Assembly: GCF_001428075.1 (NCBI RefSeq) | Contig: NZ_LMSI01000019.1 | Span: forward strand, 302,255-366,254 | Length of the DNA stretch: 64,000 nt | Reading direction: 5' to 3' | Source of the DNA: Arthrobacter sp. Soil764 | GTDB taxonomy: Bacteria > Actinomycetota > Actinomycetes > Actinomycetales > Micrococcaceae | Notes under the pieces: model-generated | What the model was told of the DNA's origin: nothing | What the model saw: only the letters and a program-made list of their open reading frames with translations | Database searches by the model: none | Shown: in pieces, positions 34,147 to 43,627 of the stretch | How positions within the stretch are numbered: position 1 is the stretch's first letter | Layout: every line of letters begins with the position of its first letter | Made by a program: the position numbers and the translations under genes

Positions 34147-35211
34147 ATGAGCAGCGAAACTGCGGTCAACGACGCCACGGGAGCAGCGCAGGCCGGTGCT
34201 CCAGCCGGCGGCTCGCAGCCGGTGGGAGCTGCACGTCGCCGCGGCCCCTTCCGCGAAGGCGAGCGTGTCCAGCTCACCGACGAACGCGGCCGCATGAATA
34301 CCATCACGCTTGAGCGCGGGGGCGCCTTCCACACCCACCGGGGCTTCCTCAACCACGACGAGATCATCGGCAAGGTGGACGGCTCCGTTGTGGTGAACAA
34401 TGTTGGCCAGCAGTACCAGACCCTCCGCCCGTTGCTCTCCGACTTCGTGCTGTCCATGCCTCGCGGTGCCGCCGTCGTGTATCCCAAGGATGCAGGGCAG
34501 ATCGTCACCATGGCGGATATCTTCCCCGGCGCACGCGTGGTGGAGGCAGGCGTCGGCTCCGGCGCCCTGTCCATCTCCCTGCTCCGCGCCGTGGGCGACC
34601 ACGGCTACCTGCACTCCTTCGAGCGGCGCGAAGAGTTCGCCGACATCGCCCGTGGAAATGTGGAGACCATTTTCGGCGGCCCGCACCCTGCCTGGCAGAT
34701 TTCCCTCGGCGACTTCCAGGAGGAAGTGGTCAAGGCTGAAGAGCCCGGCTCCGTGGACCGCGTGGTCCTGGACATGCTGGCACCCTGGGAATGCCTCGAC
34801 GCCGTCGCCACCGTCCTTGCCCCCGGCGGCGTCTGGATCAATTACGTAGCAACCGTCACACAGCTCTCCCGAACGGCCGAAGCCATCCGTGCGGACGGCC
34901 GCTTCACTGAACCCGACGCCTGGGAATCGCTGGTCCGCGGATGGCACCTGGAAGGGCTGGCGGTCCGGCCGGACCACCGCATGGTGGCCCACACCGGATT
35001 CCTGCTGGTCACCCGGCGTCTCGCCGACGGCGTCACCGGCATCTCGGTCAAGCGCCGGCCGTCCAAGACCGAATTCAACGAAGAGGACGTCAATGCCTGG
35101 ACTCCCGGCGCAGTAGGGGAGCGGGCAGTATCTGACAAGAAGCTGCGGCGCGCGGCCCGGGACGCCATCGCGGGAACGAACGTGGTGGACACGCCCGAGG
35201 TTACGAACTAG
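34147..35211 (+). CDS. trmI: tRNA (adenine-N1)-methyltransferase TrmI
   Basis: The 354-residue protein begins with a low-complexity Ala/Gly segment. It continues with the TrmI core: R-R-G-P-F-R-E-G-E-R-V-Q-L-T-D, H-R-G-F-L-N-H-D-E-I-I-G, P-K-D-A-G-Q-I-V, the SAM-binding V-V-E-A-G-V-G-S-G-A-L-S, and D-R-V-V-L-D-M-L-A-P-W-E. TrmI makes m1A58 in the tRNA T-loop. The ATG at 34147 follows AGGAGCGAGG and gives the family start; the longer frame from 34069 lacks a site. It lies directly upstream of the Mpa gene, as in Mycobacterium. Confidence 0.93.
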   Translation: MSSETAVNDATGAAQAGAPAGGSQPVGAARRRGPFREGERVQLTDERGRMNTITLERGGAFHTHRGFLNHDEIIGKVDGSVVVNNVGQQYQTLRPLLSDFVLSMPRGAAVVYPKDAGQIVTMADIFPGARVVEAGVGSGALSISLLRAVGDHGYLHSFERREEFADIARGNVETIFGGPHPAWQISLGDFQEEVVKAEEPGSVDRVVLDMLAPWECLDAVATVLAPGGVWINYVATVTQLSRTAEAIRADGRFTEPDAWESLVRGWHLEGLAVRPDHRMVAHTGFLLVTRRLADGVTGISVKRRPSKTEFNEEDVNAWTPGAVGERAVSDKKLRRAARDAIAGTNVVDTPEVTN

Positions 35212-35294
35212 TCCACATTTCGGGAGTCTCCATCCCTACCCGGCATCTTGGGACTAATGTCTTTAAGAGAAGCGCAGGAAGGGGCTGATACATC

Positions 35295-37046
35295 ATGGAG
35301 ACACCAAACCAGGACTCCGGACGTACACCGGCAGAGCAGTCTGCCGCCAACGACCTCTCGGTTGCTGACCGCCAGGTCAACATACTTCGGGACAAGCTCA
35401 GGCACATCGACCGCCAGCTGGCAGCGGCGACGCAGAACAACACCAAGCTGGTCAGCATGCTTGAGACGGCCAAGGCGGAGATTCTCCGGCTGAAAAATGC
35501 CCTGGACCAGGAAGGGCAGCCGCCGTACAGCTTCGGCACCATCCTCCAGATCAATCCGAAGCGGCAGCCTTCCCCGGGCAACAGCGGCCAGGCTTCCACC
35601 GAGGAATCGGTGGATATCTTCAACGCCGGGCGGAAGATGCGGGTGGGCATCAGCCCCTTGGTAAACGTCAACCAACTGGCGGTTGGCCAGGAGGTACTGC
35701 TCAACGAAGCACTCCTGATCGTCGCAGGACTCGGCTATGAACGCGCCGGCGAGCTTGCCACCCTGAAGGAGATGCTGGGGCGTGACCGGGCCCTGGTGGT
35801 TGGCCGGGCCGACGAGGAACGCGTGGTCCGGCTTTCCGGTGCGCTCCAAGCCGAGAAGCTCAGGGTCGGTGATGCCCTCTCCGTCGATTCCCGGACCGGC
35901 TATGCCCTTGAGAAGGTGCCGCGCTCCGAGGTGGAGAACCTGGTGCTCGAAGAAGTTCCGGACATCACCTACGAGGACATCGGCGGCCTTGGTCCCCAGA
36001 TCGAGCAAATCAGGGACGCAGTCGAACTGCCGTTCCTGCACCCCGACCTCTACCGTGAACACGGGCTGAAGGCCCCCAAGGGAATCCTGCTGTACGGTCC
36101 TCCGGGCTGCGGCAAGACCCTTATCGCCAAGGCCGTCGCCAACTCCCTCGCTGCCCGCGCCGCCGAACGGTCCGGGAACGTGGACCTGAAGAGTTACTTC
36201 CTGAACATCAAGGGGCCTGAACTCCTTGACAAGTACGTGGGTGAAACAGAACGGCACATCCGCCTGATCTTCTCCCGCGCCCGGGAAAAGGCCTCGGACG
36301 GCAGCCCCGTCGTGGTGTTCTTCGACGAAATGGACTCCCTGTTCCGCACCCGAGGCACCGGAATCTCCTCCGACGTCGAAACCACCATCGTGCCCCAGCT
36401 CCTCAGTGAGATCGACGGCGTGGAACGCCTCGACAACGTCATCGTCATCGGTGCATCCAACCGCGAGGACATGATCGACCCCGCCATCCTCCGGCCCGGC
36501 CGGCTGGATGTGAAAGTCAAAATCCAGCGTCCCGACGCGGAAGCCGCTGCAGACATCTTCAACAAATACATCACCACGGACCTGCCGTTCCACGAGTCGG
36601 ACCTCGCTGAACACAACGGAGACATCCAGGCCACGGTTGACGCCATGGTCCAGCGCACCGTTGAAGCCATGTACTCCACGGACAAGTCCAACGAGTTCCT
36701 CGAGGTCACCTATGCCAACGGCGACACCGAGATGCTGTACTTCAAGGATTTCAACTCGGGCGCCGTGGTGCAGAACGTGGTGGACCGGGCCAAGAAGTAC
36801 GCCATCAAGGACCTGCTGACCACGCACCAGAAGGGGCTCCGCATCGAGCACCTGCTGCGTGCGGTGGTGGATGAATTCCGCGAACACGAGGACATGCCGA
36901 ACACCACCAACCCCGACGACTGGGCACGCATCTCCGGCAAGAAGGGCGAACGGATCACCTATATCCGTACCATCGTCCAGGGCAAGGCCGGGCAGGAGCC
37001 AGGCAAGTCCATCGAGACGATGCCAACCACGGGGCAGTATCTATGA
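35295..37046 (+). CDS. mpa: Proteasome-associated AAA+ ATPase Mpa/ARC
   Basis: The 583-residue protein starts with a coiled coil (about residues 20-80) that binds Pup. OB-fold interdomains follow, then an AAA+ module with Walker [10 protein letters not shown], Walker [12 protein letters not shown], and sensor/arginine region [18 protein letters not shown]. It ends in G-Q-Y-L, the C-terminal motif that docks into the 20S core. Mpa unfolds pupylated proteins and threads them into the PrcAB chamber. The ATG start follows AGGAAGG. Its stop overlaps dop by ATGA. Confidence 0.97.
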   Translation: METPNQDSGRTPAEQSAANDLSVADRQVNILRDKLRHIDRQLAAATQNNTKLVSMLETAKAEILRLKNALDQEGQPPYSFGTILQINPKRQPSPGNSGQASTEESVDIFNAGRKMRVGISPLVNVNQLAVGQEVLLNEALLIVAGLGYERAGELATLKEMLGRDRALVVGRADEERVVRLSGALQAEKLRVGDALSVDSRTGYALEKVPRSEVENLVLEEVPDITYEDIGGLGPQIEQIRDAVELPFLHPDLYREHGLKAPKGILLYGPPGCGKTLIAKAVANSLAARAAERSGNVDLKSYFLNIKGPELLDKYVGETERHIRLIFSRAREKASDGSPVVVFFDEMDSLFRTRGTGISSDVETTIVPQLLSEIDGVERLDNVIVIGASNREDMIDPAILRPGRLDVKVKIQRPDAEAAADIFNKYITTDLPFHESDLAEHNGDIQATVDAMVQRTVEAMYSTDKSNEFLEVTYANGDTEMLYFKDFNSGAVVQNVVDRAKKYAIKDLLTTHQKGLRIEHLLRAVVDEFREHEDMPNTTNPDDWARISGKKGERITYIRTIVQGKAGQEPGKSIETMPTTGQYL

Positions 37047-38716
37047 CGGATGCAAAGGGACCTGCCGCCGGGGAATCACTCCCCGTCGGCGGGGCCATGC
37101 GGGTTATGGGGGCGGAAACGGAGTACGGCATCCACGCTCCCTCCGCTCCCTCGGCAAATGCCACCATGATGAGTGCCCGGGTGGTGCAGGCCTATGCCCA
37201 GGTCACCAGGCAGCGGGCGGCCGGCGGTGCCGAAACCCGCTGGGACTACACCGATGAAGAGCCCCTGCACGATGCCCGGGGCTGGACCGTGGACCGTGGC
37301 GCTGCACACCCCAGCCAGCTGACCGACCAGCCGCCCGTGCTTGATGCTGAGGCGGTGGCCCTGGCCTACGGCCGTGAGGAACTCGAGCTGGACGGCCAGG
37401 ACGAGTCCGGGACCCTGCTGATGAACATGGTCCTTGGCAACGGTGCCCGCTTGTACGTCGACCACGCCCATCCCGAGTATTCAAGCCCCGAGGTCACCAA
37501 CCCGCGGGACGCGGTGGCGTGGGATGCTGCCGGCGACCTGGTGGGGCTCGCTGCCGTCCGCCGGCTGGCCGCGGATCCCGCCCTCCCGCCGGTCAACCTC
37601 TACAAGAACAACACGGATAACAAGTCCGTGTCCTACGGTTCCCACGAGAACTACCTCATGCCCCGGTCTGTCCCTTTCGGCGACATTGTCCGCGGGCTCA
37701 CGCCCTTCTTTGTGAGCCGGCAGGTGGTGTGCGGCGCCGGCCGGCTGGGGATAGGACAGGACAGCTCAACGCCCGGCTTCCAGGTCAGCCAGCGGGCGGA
37801 CTTCTTCGAGGCCGAGGTGGGCCTGGAGACCACCATCCGCAGGCCCATCATCAACACCAGGGATGAACCCCATTCCACCGCCGACAAGTACCGGCGCCTC
37901 CACGTCATCATCGGTGACGCCAATCTCAGCCAGGTGTCCAACTATCTCAAGTTCGGTACCACGGCCATGGTCCTTAGCCTCATCGAGGCAGGGCTGGCTC
38001 CCAAAATCGAGGTCTACGAGCCCGTCGCGGCACTCAAAACGGTCAGCCACGATACCTCGCTGACCGCAAAGCTGCGCCTGCTGGACGGACGGCGGGTCAC
38101 AGCCCTGGACATTCAGTGGATGTACCACGAGGCCGCGGCCAAGCTGGCCCAGGACACCGGCGTGGGCGACGCCCTGGACGGTGACGGGCACACCCATGAC
38201 GTTCTGGAACGGTGGGCTTCCGTTCTCACCCAACTGGACACTGACAGGGCTTCCGCTGCCACTTCCGTGGAATGGCTGGCTAAACTTACGCTGCTTGACG
38301 GCTACCGGCAGCGCGATGGACTGGAATGGAACGACGCCCGGCTTGGCCTGGTGGATCTCCAGTGGGCCGACATCAGGCCGGAGAAGGGCCTCTACTACCG
38401 CCTGTTGTCCAGGAACCGCATGCAGCGCGTGGTGGAGGATGCCGCCATTGCCGCTGCGGTGACAGAGCCCCCCGCCGACACCCGCGCCTTCTTCCGAGGC
38501 AAATGCATCAGCAGCTTTGGCAAGGATGTAGTTGGCGCAAGCTGGGATTCGGTCATCTTCGACGTGCCGGGCTACGGACGGCTTCAACGGGTGCCCACCA
38601 GGGAACCCCTCAGGGGAACCAAAGCCCTCACCGGAGCGTTGTTCGAGCGCTACCGGGAAGCGGGACCGTTCCTTGGGGAACTGCTCGGACACAACAGCAC
38701 TCCGCCTGCGGCATAA
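37043..38716 (+). CDS. dop: Depupylase / Pup deamidase Dop
   Basis: The 557-residue protein is of the carboxylate-amine-ligase-like PafA/Dop family. It begins with [13 protein letters not shown], which holds the ATP-binding Glu. It has [11 protein letters not shown], the [18 protein letters not shown] motif and I-N-T-R-D-E-P-H. It is about 100 residues longer than PafA, including the Dop-specific loop near residues 45-85 (Y-A-Q-V-T-R-Q ... D-Y-T-D-E-E-P-L). Dop converts the Pup C-terminal Gln to Glu and removes Pup from targets. It overlaps mpa by four bases. Confidence 0.96.
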   Translation: MTDAKGPAAGESLPVGGAMRVMGAETEYGIHAPSAPSANATMMSARVVQAYAQVTRQRAAGGAETRWDYTDEEPLHDARGWTVDRGAAHPSQLTDQPPVLDAEAVALAYGREELELDGQDESGTLLMNMVLGNGARLYVDHAHPEYSSPEVTNPRDAVAWDAAGDLVGLAAVRRLAADPALPPVNLYKNNTDNKSVSYGSHENYLMPRSVPFGDIVRGLTPFFVSRQVVCGAGRLGIGQDSSTPGFQVSQRADFFEAEVGLETTIRRPIINTRDEPHSTADKYRRLHVIIGDANLSQVSNYLKFGTTAMVLSLIEAGLAPKIEVYEPVAALKTVSHDTSLTAKLRLLDGRRVTALDIQWMYHEAAAKLAQDTGVGDALDGDGHTHDVLERWASVLTQLDTDRASAATSVEWLAKLTLLDGYRQRDGLEWNDARLGLVDLQWADIRPEKGLYYRLLSRNRMQRVVEDAAIAAAVTEPPADTRAFFRGKCISSFGKDVVGASWDSVIFDVPGYGRLQRVPTREPLRGTKALTGALFERYREAGPFLGELLGHNSTPPAA

Positions 38717-38800
38717 ACCGCGCCGGAACGCCCGTCCCGTGGCAGGATGGGCATATCGGAGGATCCGCCGGATCCACCGGAGGAAGAAGGAGGGAAACCA

Positions 38801-39004
38801 ATGGCAGGCCAGGAGCAGCAGCAGCCTCAGTCACGTGACAGCCAGGTCGAGGACGACATCCCCGAGGCACCACCGGCACCGCCCGAGGCCCAGGCTTCGG
38901 CATCGACCGAAGGCGTGGACGACCTGCTCGACGAAATCGACGGCGTCCTGGAATCCAACGCCGAGGAGTTCGTCCGGGCATTCGTGCAAAAGGGCGGCCA
39001 GTAA
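38801..39004 (+). CDS. pup: Prokaryotic ubiquitin-like protein Pup
   Basis: The 67-residue protein starts M-A-G-Q-E-Q-Q-Q-P-Q and is disordered and acidic. It has the helical Mpa-binding segment D-D-L-L-D-E-I-D-G-V-L-E and ends F-V-Q-K-G-G-Q. The terminal Gln needs Dop deamidation to Glu before PafA ligation to lysines. The ATG at 38801 follows GGAAGAAGGAGGG, an exceptionally strong ribosome site fitting high Pup demand. The longer frame from 38747 is not used. Confidence 0.97.
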   Translation: MAGQEQQQPQSRDSQVEDDIPEAPPAPPEAQASASTEGVDDLLDEIDGVLESNAEEFVRAFVQKGGQ

Positions 39005-39085
39005 CCCGGACCCCCGAAGGTGGCGGAAGCCGCGGACGGCCGGAATCTGTACCGACGTTGAAGTACCACGTTCAAGGAGTGATGA

Positions 39086-39907
39086 GTGCAGGAATCAACC
39101 GCCAACCAGGTAGCCGCCAACGCCACCTCGTCCTTTACGGAGCACCTGCAACGGGACCGGCCCGAGCTATTGCCCTTTAGCCGGTCCCTCCAGGGTGGCA
39201 CGTCCACGGCTGTCCCGGTGCAGGTTCCACACGCCACCACCATCGTTGCCATGAGTTATGGCGGTGGTGTCCTCATGGCGGGCGACAGGCGCGCCACCAT
39301 GGGCAACATCATTGCCAGCAGGCACATCGAGAAGGTCTTTCCGGCAGACCACTTCTCTGTGCTTGGCATTGCCGGAACAGCAGGCATAGCAATTGACCTG
39401 ACGCGTCTCTTCCAGGTTGAACTTGAGCACTACGAAAAAATTGAAGGAACCCAGCTCAGCCTCGAAGGCAAGGCCAACCGGCTGGGGGCCATGATCAGGG
39501 GCAACCTCCCGATGGCCCTTCAGGGCCTGGCCGTGGTGCCCCTGTTTGCAGGCTTCGACACCAGCGCCGGTGTGGGCCGCCTGTTCTCCTACGACGTCAC
39601 GGGAGGCAGGTATGAGGAGCACGAACACCACACCGTGGGCTCCGGGTCCGTCTTCGCGCGCGGTGCCCTGAAAAAGCTCTGGCGGCCCAACCTCACCGCT
39701 GCCGAGGCGCTGTCTGTGGCCGTGGAGTCCCTGTATGACGCCGCCGACGACGACTCCGCCACCGGCGGCCCTGACACCGTCCGGCAGTTGTGGCCCGTGG
39801 TCTATACGGTGGACAGGACAGGAGCGCATCGGGTGTCCGAGGCCGACCTCGCGGCTGCTTCGCGCGCCGTGATTGAAGCACGCACCATCGCCGGACGGGA
39901 GGCCTGA
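39086..39907 (+). CDS. prcB: 20S proteasome subunit beta PrcB
   Basis: The 273-residue Ntn hydrolase has a propeptide of about 50 residues. The catalytic Thr is likely residue 51 in [15 protein letters not shown], giving a mature N-terminus T-T-I-V. Further motifs are [10 protein letters not shown] and G-I-A-G-T-A-G. The residue before the cleavage site is Ala rather than the common Gly. The GTG at 39086 follows AAGGAGTGATGA. It is co-transcribed with prcA one base downstream. Confidence 0.96.
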   Translation: MQESTANQVAANATSSFTEHLQRDRPELLPFSRSLQGGTSTAVPVQVPHATTIVAMSYGGGVLMAGDRRATMGNIIASRHIEKVFPADHFSVLGIAGTAGIAIDLTRLFQVELEHYEKIEGTQLSLEGKANRLGAMIRGNLPMALQGLAVVPLFAGFDTSAGVGRLFSYDVTGGRYEEHEHHTVGSGSVFARGALKKLWRPNLTAAEALSVAVESLYDAADDDSATGGPDTVRQLWPVVYTVDRTGAHRVSEADLAAASRAVIEARTIAGREA

Positions 39908-39908
39908 C

Positions 39909-40619
39909 ATGACCCAGCAGTTCTATGTCTCGCCTGAACAGCTGATGAAGGACCGTGCGGATTTCGCGCGGAAAGGCATCGCCCGGGGCCGGTCGGTTGT
40001 GGTCATCAGCTGCGCCGACGGAATCGCACTCGTCGCAGAGAATCCTTCGCCGTCCCTGCACAAAATCGGCGAAATCTACGACAAGATCGCCTTCGCTGCC
40101 GTTGGCAAATATAACGAATTCGAAAGCCTCCGCCAGGCCGGGGTCCGCTATGCAGACGTCCGCGGCTACTCCTATGACCGTGAAGACGTCACCGCCCGCG
40201 GCCTGGCAAGCGTCTATGCGCAAAGCCTGGGGGCGGTCTTCACCGCCGAGCAAAAACCGTTCGAGGTGGAACTGGCGGTAGCCGAAGTGGGACCCAGCCA
40301 GGCGGACGACCACCTGTACCGGCTGACCTTTGACGGCTCGATCGCCGATGAACACAGTTTCGTGGTCATGGGCGGCCAGGCGGAAAAGGTGTCTTCAGCC
40401 ATCGATGCGGGTTGGCAGGCCTCCCTGGGCTTCGCTGACGCTGTCCGGCTGGCTTTAAAGGGACTCACGCCTGCCCAGGAGGGAGAGCAGCCGGCAGCAC
40501 CGCTGCCGCCGGGCGCGCTCGAAGTGGCAGTCCTGGACCGGCTTTCCGAAAGCTCCCGCGGATCCCGGCGCGCCTTCCGCAGGCTGAACGACGCGGACAT
40601 CACAGCACTGCTGGCCTAG
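39909..40619 (+). CDS. prcA: 20S proteasome subunit alpha PrcA
   Basis: The 236-residue protein starts M-T-Q-Q-F-Y-V-S-P-E-Q-L-M-K-D-R-A-D-F-A-R-K-G-I, the gating N-terminus and R-A-x-x-A-x-x-G-I alpha-ring segment. It then has S-C-A-D-G-I-A-L-V-A-E-N and G-K-Y-N-E-F-E-S-L-R. Alpha subunits form the outer rings and gate docked by the Mpa tail. The ATG at 39909 is one base past the prcB stop. Length matches PrcA. Confidence 0.96.
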   Translation: MTQQFYVSPEQLMKDRADFARKGIARGRSVVVISCADGIALVAENPSPSLHKIGEIYDKIAFAAVGKYNEFESLRQAGVRYADVRGYSYDREDVTARGLASVYAQSLGAVFTAEQKPFEVELAVAEVGPSQADDHLYRLTFDGSIADEHSFVVMGGQAEKVSSAIDAGWQASLGFADAVRLALKGLTPAQEGEQPAAPLPPGALEVAVLDRLSESSRGSRRAFRRLNDADITALLA

Positions 40620-40628
40620 GAGGACGAC

Positions 40629-41993
40629 ATGGACAAGAGAATCTTCGGCATCGAGACCGAGTTCGGGATCTCTTACTCAAGCCCCGATTCGAGGCCACTT
40701 GCCCCGGAAGAGGTGGCCCGGTACCTCTTCCGCAAAGTGGTCAGCTGGGGGCGCTCGTCCAACGTGTTCCTCACCAACGGCTCGCGGCTGTACCTCGATG
40801 TCGGGTCCCACCCCGAATACGCCACCGCCGAATGCGACGACCTCGCACAGCTGATCGCCCACGACCGCGCGGGTGAGCTGATCCTGGATGACCTGGTGGA
40901 TGAGGCCCAGGCCCGGTTGGCCGCCGAGGGCTTCAACGGCACGGTGTACCTTTTCAAGAACAACACGGACTCCGCCGGCAACTCCTACGGCAGCCACGAG
41001 AACTACCTCATTCCCCGCCGTGGGGAATTTTCCCGCCTGGCCGAAATCCTCATTCCGTTCCTGGTCACCCGCCAGCTCATCGCCGGCGCCGGAAAGATCC
41101 TGAAGACCCCGCATGGTGCCACTTATGCCTTCTCCCAGCGCGCCGACCACATCTGGGAGGGAGTGTCCTCCGCGACAACACGGTCACGGCCCATCATCAA
41201 CACCAGGGACGAGCCGCACGCGGACGCGGAATTCTACCGCCGCCTGCACGTCATTGTGGGCGACTCGAACATGTCAGAGGCCACTGCCCTGATGAAGGTC
41301 GGCACCGTGGACCTGGTCCTGCGGATGATCGAAGCGGGCGTGATCATGCGCGACATGAGGATGGAGAACCCCATCCGCAGTATCCGCGAAATCTCCCACG
41401 ACCTCAGTGGGCGGGCACTGGTCCGCCTTGCCAACGGACGCCAGCTCACCGCCCTTGAAATCCAGCAGGAGTACCTGAGCAAGGTCACGGCCTTCGTCCA
41501 GGAGCACGGCGCGCACAACCCGCACGTACCGCTGATCCTCGATCTGTGGGAGCGGACTCTGCACGCGATTGAATCCGGTGACACCAAGGGAATTGACACC
41601 GAGATCGACTGGGCCATCAAGAAGAAGCTGATGGACAACTACCGCGAACGCCACGGCCTGGGCCTGGACGCGCCGCGCATTGCCCAGCTGGATCTGACGT
41701 ACCACGACATTTCCCGCAGCCGCGGGCTGTTCTACCTGCTGCAGTCGCGTGGGGCCGTGCGCCGGATTGTCGACGATACCGTCATCAAGGGAGCCGTGGA
41801 CGCACCGCCGCAGACCACACGCGCCAAGCTGCGCGGCGACTTTGTCCGCCGCGCGCAGGAACTGGGCCGGGATTACACGGTGGACTGGGTGCACCTGAAA
41901 CTGAATGACCGCGCCCACCAGACGATTCTGTGCAAGGATCCCTTCCGCAGCGTCGATGAGCGTGTTGATGCGCTCCTGGACTCTATGGGCTGA
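40629..41993 (+). CDS. pafA: Pup-protein ligase PafA
   Basis: The 454-residue protein of the PafA/Dop ligase family begins [14 protein letters not shown]. It has [34 protein letters not shown], and I-N-T-R-D-E-P-H. It uses ATP to phosphorylate the Pup C-terminal Glu and attach it to substrate lysines. It lacks the Dop loop. The gene is 9 bp after prcA with AGGAGGACGAC before the start. The order prcB-prcA-pafA matches Mycobacterium. Confidence 0.97.
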   Translation: MDKRIFGIETEFGISYSSPDSRPLAPEEVARYLFRKVVSWGRSSNVFLTNGSRLYLDVGSHPEYATAECDDLAQLIAHDRAGELILDDLVDEAQARLAAEGFNGTVYLFKNNTDSAGNSYGSHENYLIPRRGEFSRLAEILIPFLVTRQLIAGAGKILKTPHGATYAFSQRADHIWEGVSSATTRSRPIINTRDEPHADAEFYRRLHVIVGDSNMSEATALMKVGTVDLVLRMIEAGVIMRDMRMENPIRSIREISHDLSGRALVRLANGRQLTALEIQQEYLSKVTAFVQEHGAHNPHVPLILDLWERTLHAIESGDTKGIDTEIDWAIKKKLMDNYRERHGLGLDAPRIAQLDLTYHDISRSRGLFYLLQSRGAVRRIVDDTVIKGAVDAPPQTTRAKLRGDFVRRAQELGRDYTVDWVHLKLNDRAHQTILCKDPFRSVDERVDALLDSMG

Positions 41994-42108
41994 CGTCCAG
42001 CTTCAGGGTCTATTCTGGATAAGGTCCTTTTAATGGGACCTCACCATGACATGCTCCGCTGGCATGCGGAATGTCGTATCCACCCTGCCCCGACGAAAGT
42101 TTTCCTAC

Positions 42109-43077
42109 GTGCGCCGACTACTAGCAATCCTCCTTCCCGGCCTGCTGCTCCTCACTGCCTGCGGAGGCAACGCCTCCCAGCCGGAGCCCAGCAGCCAGTC
42201 CGCCGGGGAGACTGCAAAGTTCGACTCCCTCAAACTGACCGACAACGGGGACAAGAAGGCCCCTGGCGTGGACTTCGACAAGCCCCTGACCGTGACCGAG
42301 CCAACCATCAAAGTGGTATCCGAAGGCAGCGGTGACGCCGTAAAGGCGAACCAGATCGCCAAGATCTCCATCCTGGCGCTGAACGGCACGGACGGTTCCC
42401 AGCTTGAGGATACGTTCGCCAACGAGCCTGAGAGCCTTGAGCTGAATGATGAGCTCAAGACCAGCAGCGCAGTCATCTACAACGCTTTCGTGGGCGCAAA
42501 GGTCGGTTCCAACCTGGCGCTGGCCGTTCCCGGCCAGCAGAGTGCAGCATCAACGAACCCCAGCCCGTCTGACGGCGCCAGCCCCAGCCCGAGCGCCGCA
42601 GCAGCGCCCAGCCAGCTGCTGATCATCAAGGTTCTTTCCGCTGCCGACCCCGCCCCGGTGCTGGACAAGCCCCAGGGTGAAACGGTAACGCCGCCCGCGG
42701 GCCTGCCGACGGTCACGGAAAAAGACGGCAAACCGGAAATCAACGTTGCGGGCGCCCCGGCCCCCACAGCACTCGTGTCGCAGGACCTGATCAAGGGCAC
42801 GGGCGCCACCGTCAAGGAGTCCGACACCCTGACCGTGAACTACGTGGGCGTCACCCTCGCCGACGGTACCAAGTTCGATTCCAGCTTCGACCGCGGCCAG
42901 CCCGCCACCTTCCCGCTGACCGGCGTCATCAAGGGCTGGACGCAGGGCCTCGCCGGCAAGACTGTCGGCTCCCGTGTCCTGCTGGTCATCCCCAAGGACC
43001 TGGCCTACGGCGACGCCGGCCAGGGCCAGGCCAAGGGCGACCTGGTCTTCGTAGTGGACATCCTCGGGGTCAAGTAG
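42109..43077 (+). CDS. FKBP-type peptidyl-prolyl isomerase, lipoprotein
   Basis: The protein has a lipoprotein signal: R-R-L-L-A-I-L-L-P-G-L-L-L-L-T-A-C-G-G, with lipobox L-T-A-C. The mature protein has an N-terminal degenerate FKBP-like region, a Ser/Pro-rich linker near residues 145-165, and a C-terminal FKBP domain with V-N-Y-V-G-V-T-L-A-D-G-T-K-F-D-S-S and V-L-L-V-I-P-K-D-L-A-Y-G. It acts on exported proteins. The GTG at 42109 gives a typical short n-region; ATG 42046 or 42064 are alternatives. The family sits beside pafA in many actinobacteria. An inverted repeat AGGTCC...GGACCT lies about 80 bp upstream. Confidence 0.9.
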   Translation: MRRLLAILLPGLLLLTACGGNASQPEPSSQSAGETAKFDSLKLTDNGDKKAPGVDFDKPLTVTEPTIKVVSEGSGDAVKANQIAKISILALNGTDGSQLEDTFANEPESLELNDELKTSSAVIYNAFVGAKVGSNLALAVPGQQSAASTNPSPSDGASPSPSAAAAPSQLLIIKVLSAADPAPVLDKPQGETVTPPAGLPTVTEKDGKPEINVAGAPAPTALVSQDLIKGTGATVKESDTLTVNYVGVTLADGTKFDSSFDRGQPATFPLTGVIKGWTQGLAGKTVGSRVLLVIPKDLAYGDAGQGQAKGDLVFVVDILGVK

Positions 43078-43139
43078 CAAGACTTACAAGGACGCCGCGT
43101 CCCTCGCGGCACCCATCACACCCACGCATAGGAGCAAGC

Positions 43140-43535
43140 ATGTCTTTTGGACAGCGGGAATTTGACCGCCAGAAGCCCGAGATTGATTTCCCGGAAGGCG
43201 AGGTCCCCACGGAACTCGTCATCACCGACCTCATCGAGGGTGACGGCCGGGAGGCCCAGGCAGGGGACACCGTCTCCACCCACTACGTCGGGGTTGCCTG
43301 GTCCACCGGCGAGGAATTCGACGCCTCCTGGGGCCGCGGCGCACCACTGGACTTCCGCGTCGGCGTCGGGCAGGTCATCCAGGGCTGGGACCAGGGCCTG
43401 CTGGGCATGAAGGTCGGCGGCCGCCGCCGCCTTGAGATCCCCTCCGAGCTGGCTTACGGCTCGCGCGGTGCAGGTGGCGCGATTGCCCCCAACGAAGCAC
43501 TGATCTTCGTCGTGGACCTCGTGGCCGTCCGCTGA
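43140..43535 (+). CDS. FKBP-type peptidyl-prolyl cis-trans isomerase
   Basis: The 131-residue single-domain FKBP has V-S-T-H-Y-V-G-V-A-W-S-T-G-E-E-F-D-A-S-W, G-Q-V-I-Q-G-W-D-Q-G-L-L-G-M-K-V-G-G-R-R and I-P-S-E-L-A-Y-G-S-R-G-A-G-G-A-I. These form the classical proline isomerase pocket (Tyr, Phe, Asp, Trp, Tyr). No signal peptide is present, so it is cytoplasmic. The ATG follows AGGAGCAAGC. It is 62 bp behind the lipoprotein FKBP; both probably share a transcript ending at the 43547 hairpin. Confidence 0.95.
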   Translation: MSFGQREFDRQKPEIDFPEGEVPTELVITDLIEGDGREAQAGDTVSTHYVGVAWSTGEEFDASWGRGAPLDFRVGVGQVIQGWDQGLLGMKVGGRRRLEIPSELAYGSRGAGGAIAPNEALIFVVDLVAVR

Positions 43536-43546
43536 TTGAACCGGGG

Positions 43547-43595
43547 AGCGCGGCAGTACGGGAGGATATTCCTCCCGTACTGCCGCGCTTTCTGC
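43547..43595 (+). terminator. Strong terminator hairpin after the FKBP genes
   Basis: A perfect 19-bp stem (43547-43565 with 43571-43589) has a five-base loop and is followed by TTCTGCTTT. It separates the proteasome/FKBP block from pafBC. Confidence 0.88.
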
Positions 43596-43627
43596 TTTCC
43601 CCGGCGGAGTTTAGTAACGTAACGGAC

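Noticed and set aside
35208..36887. 559-codon open frame on the minus strand opposite mpa
   Set aside because: It is the antisense of the strongly conserved Mpa gene; high GC with biased third positions keeps the opposite frame open. No ribosome site or family resemblance.
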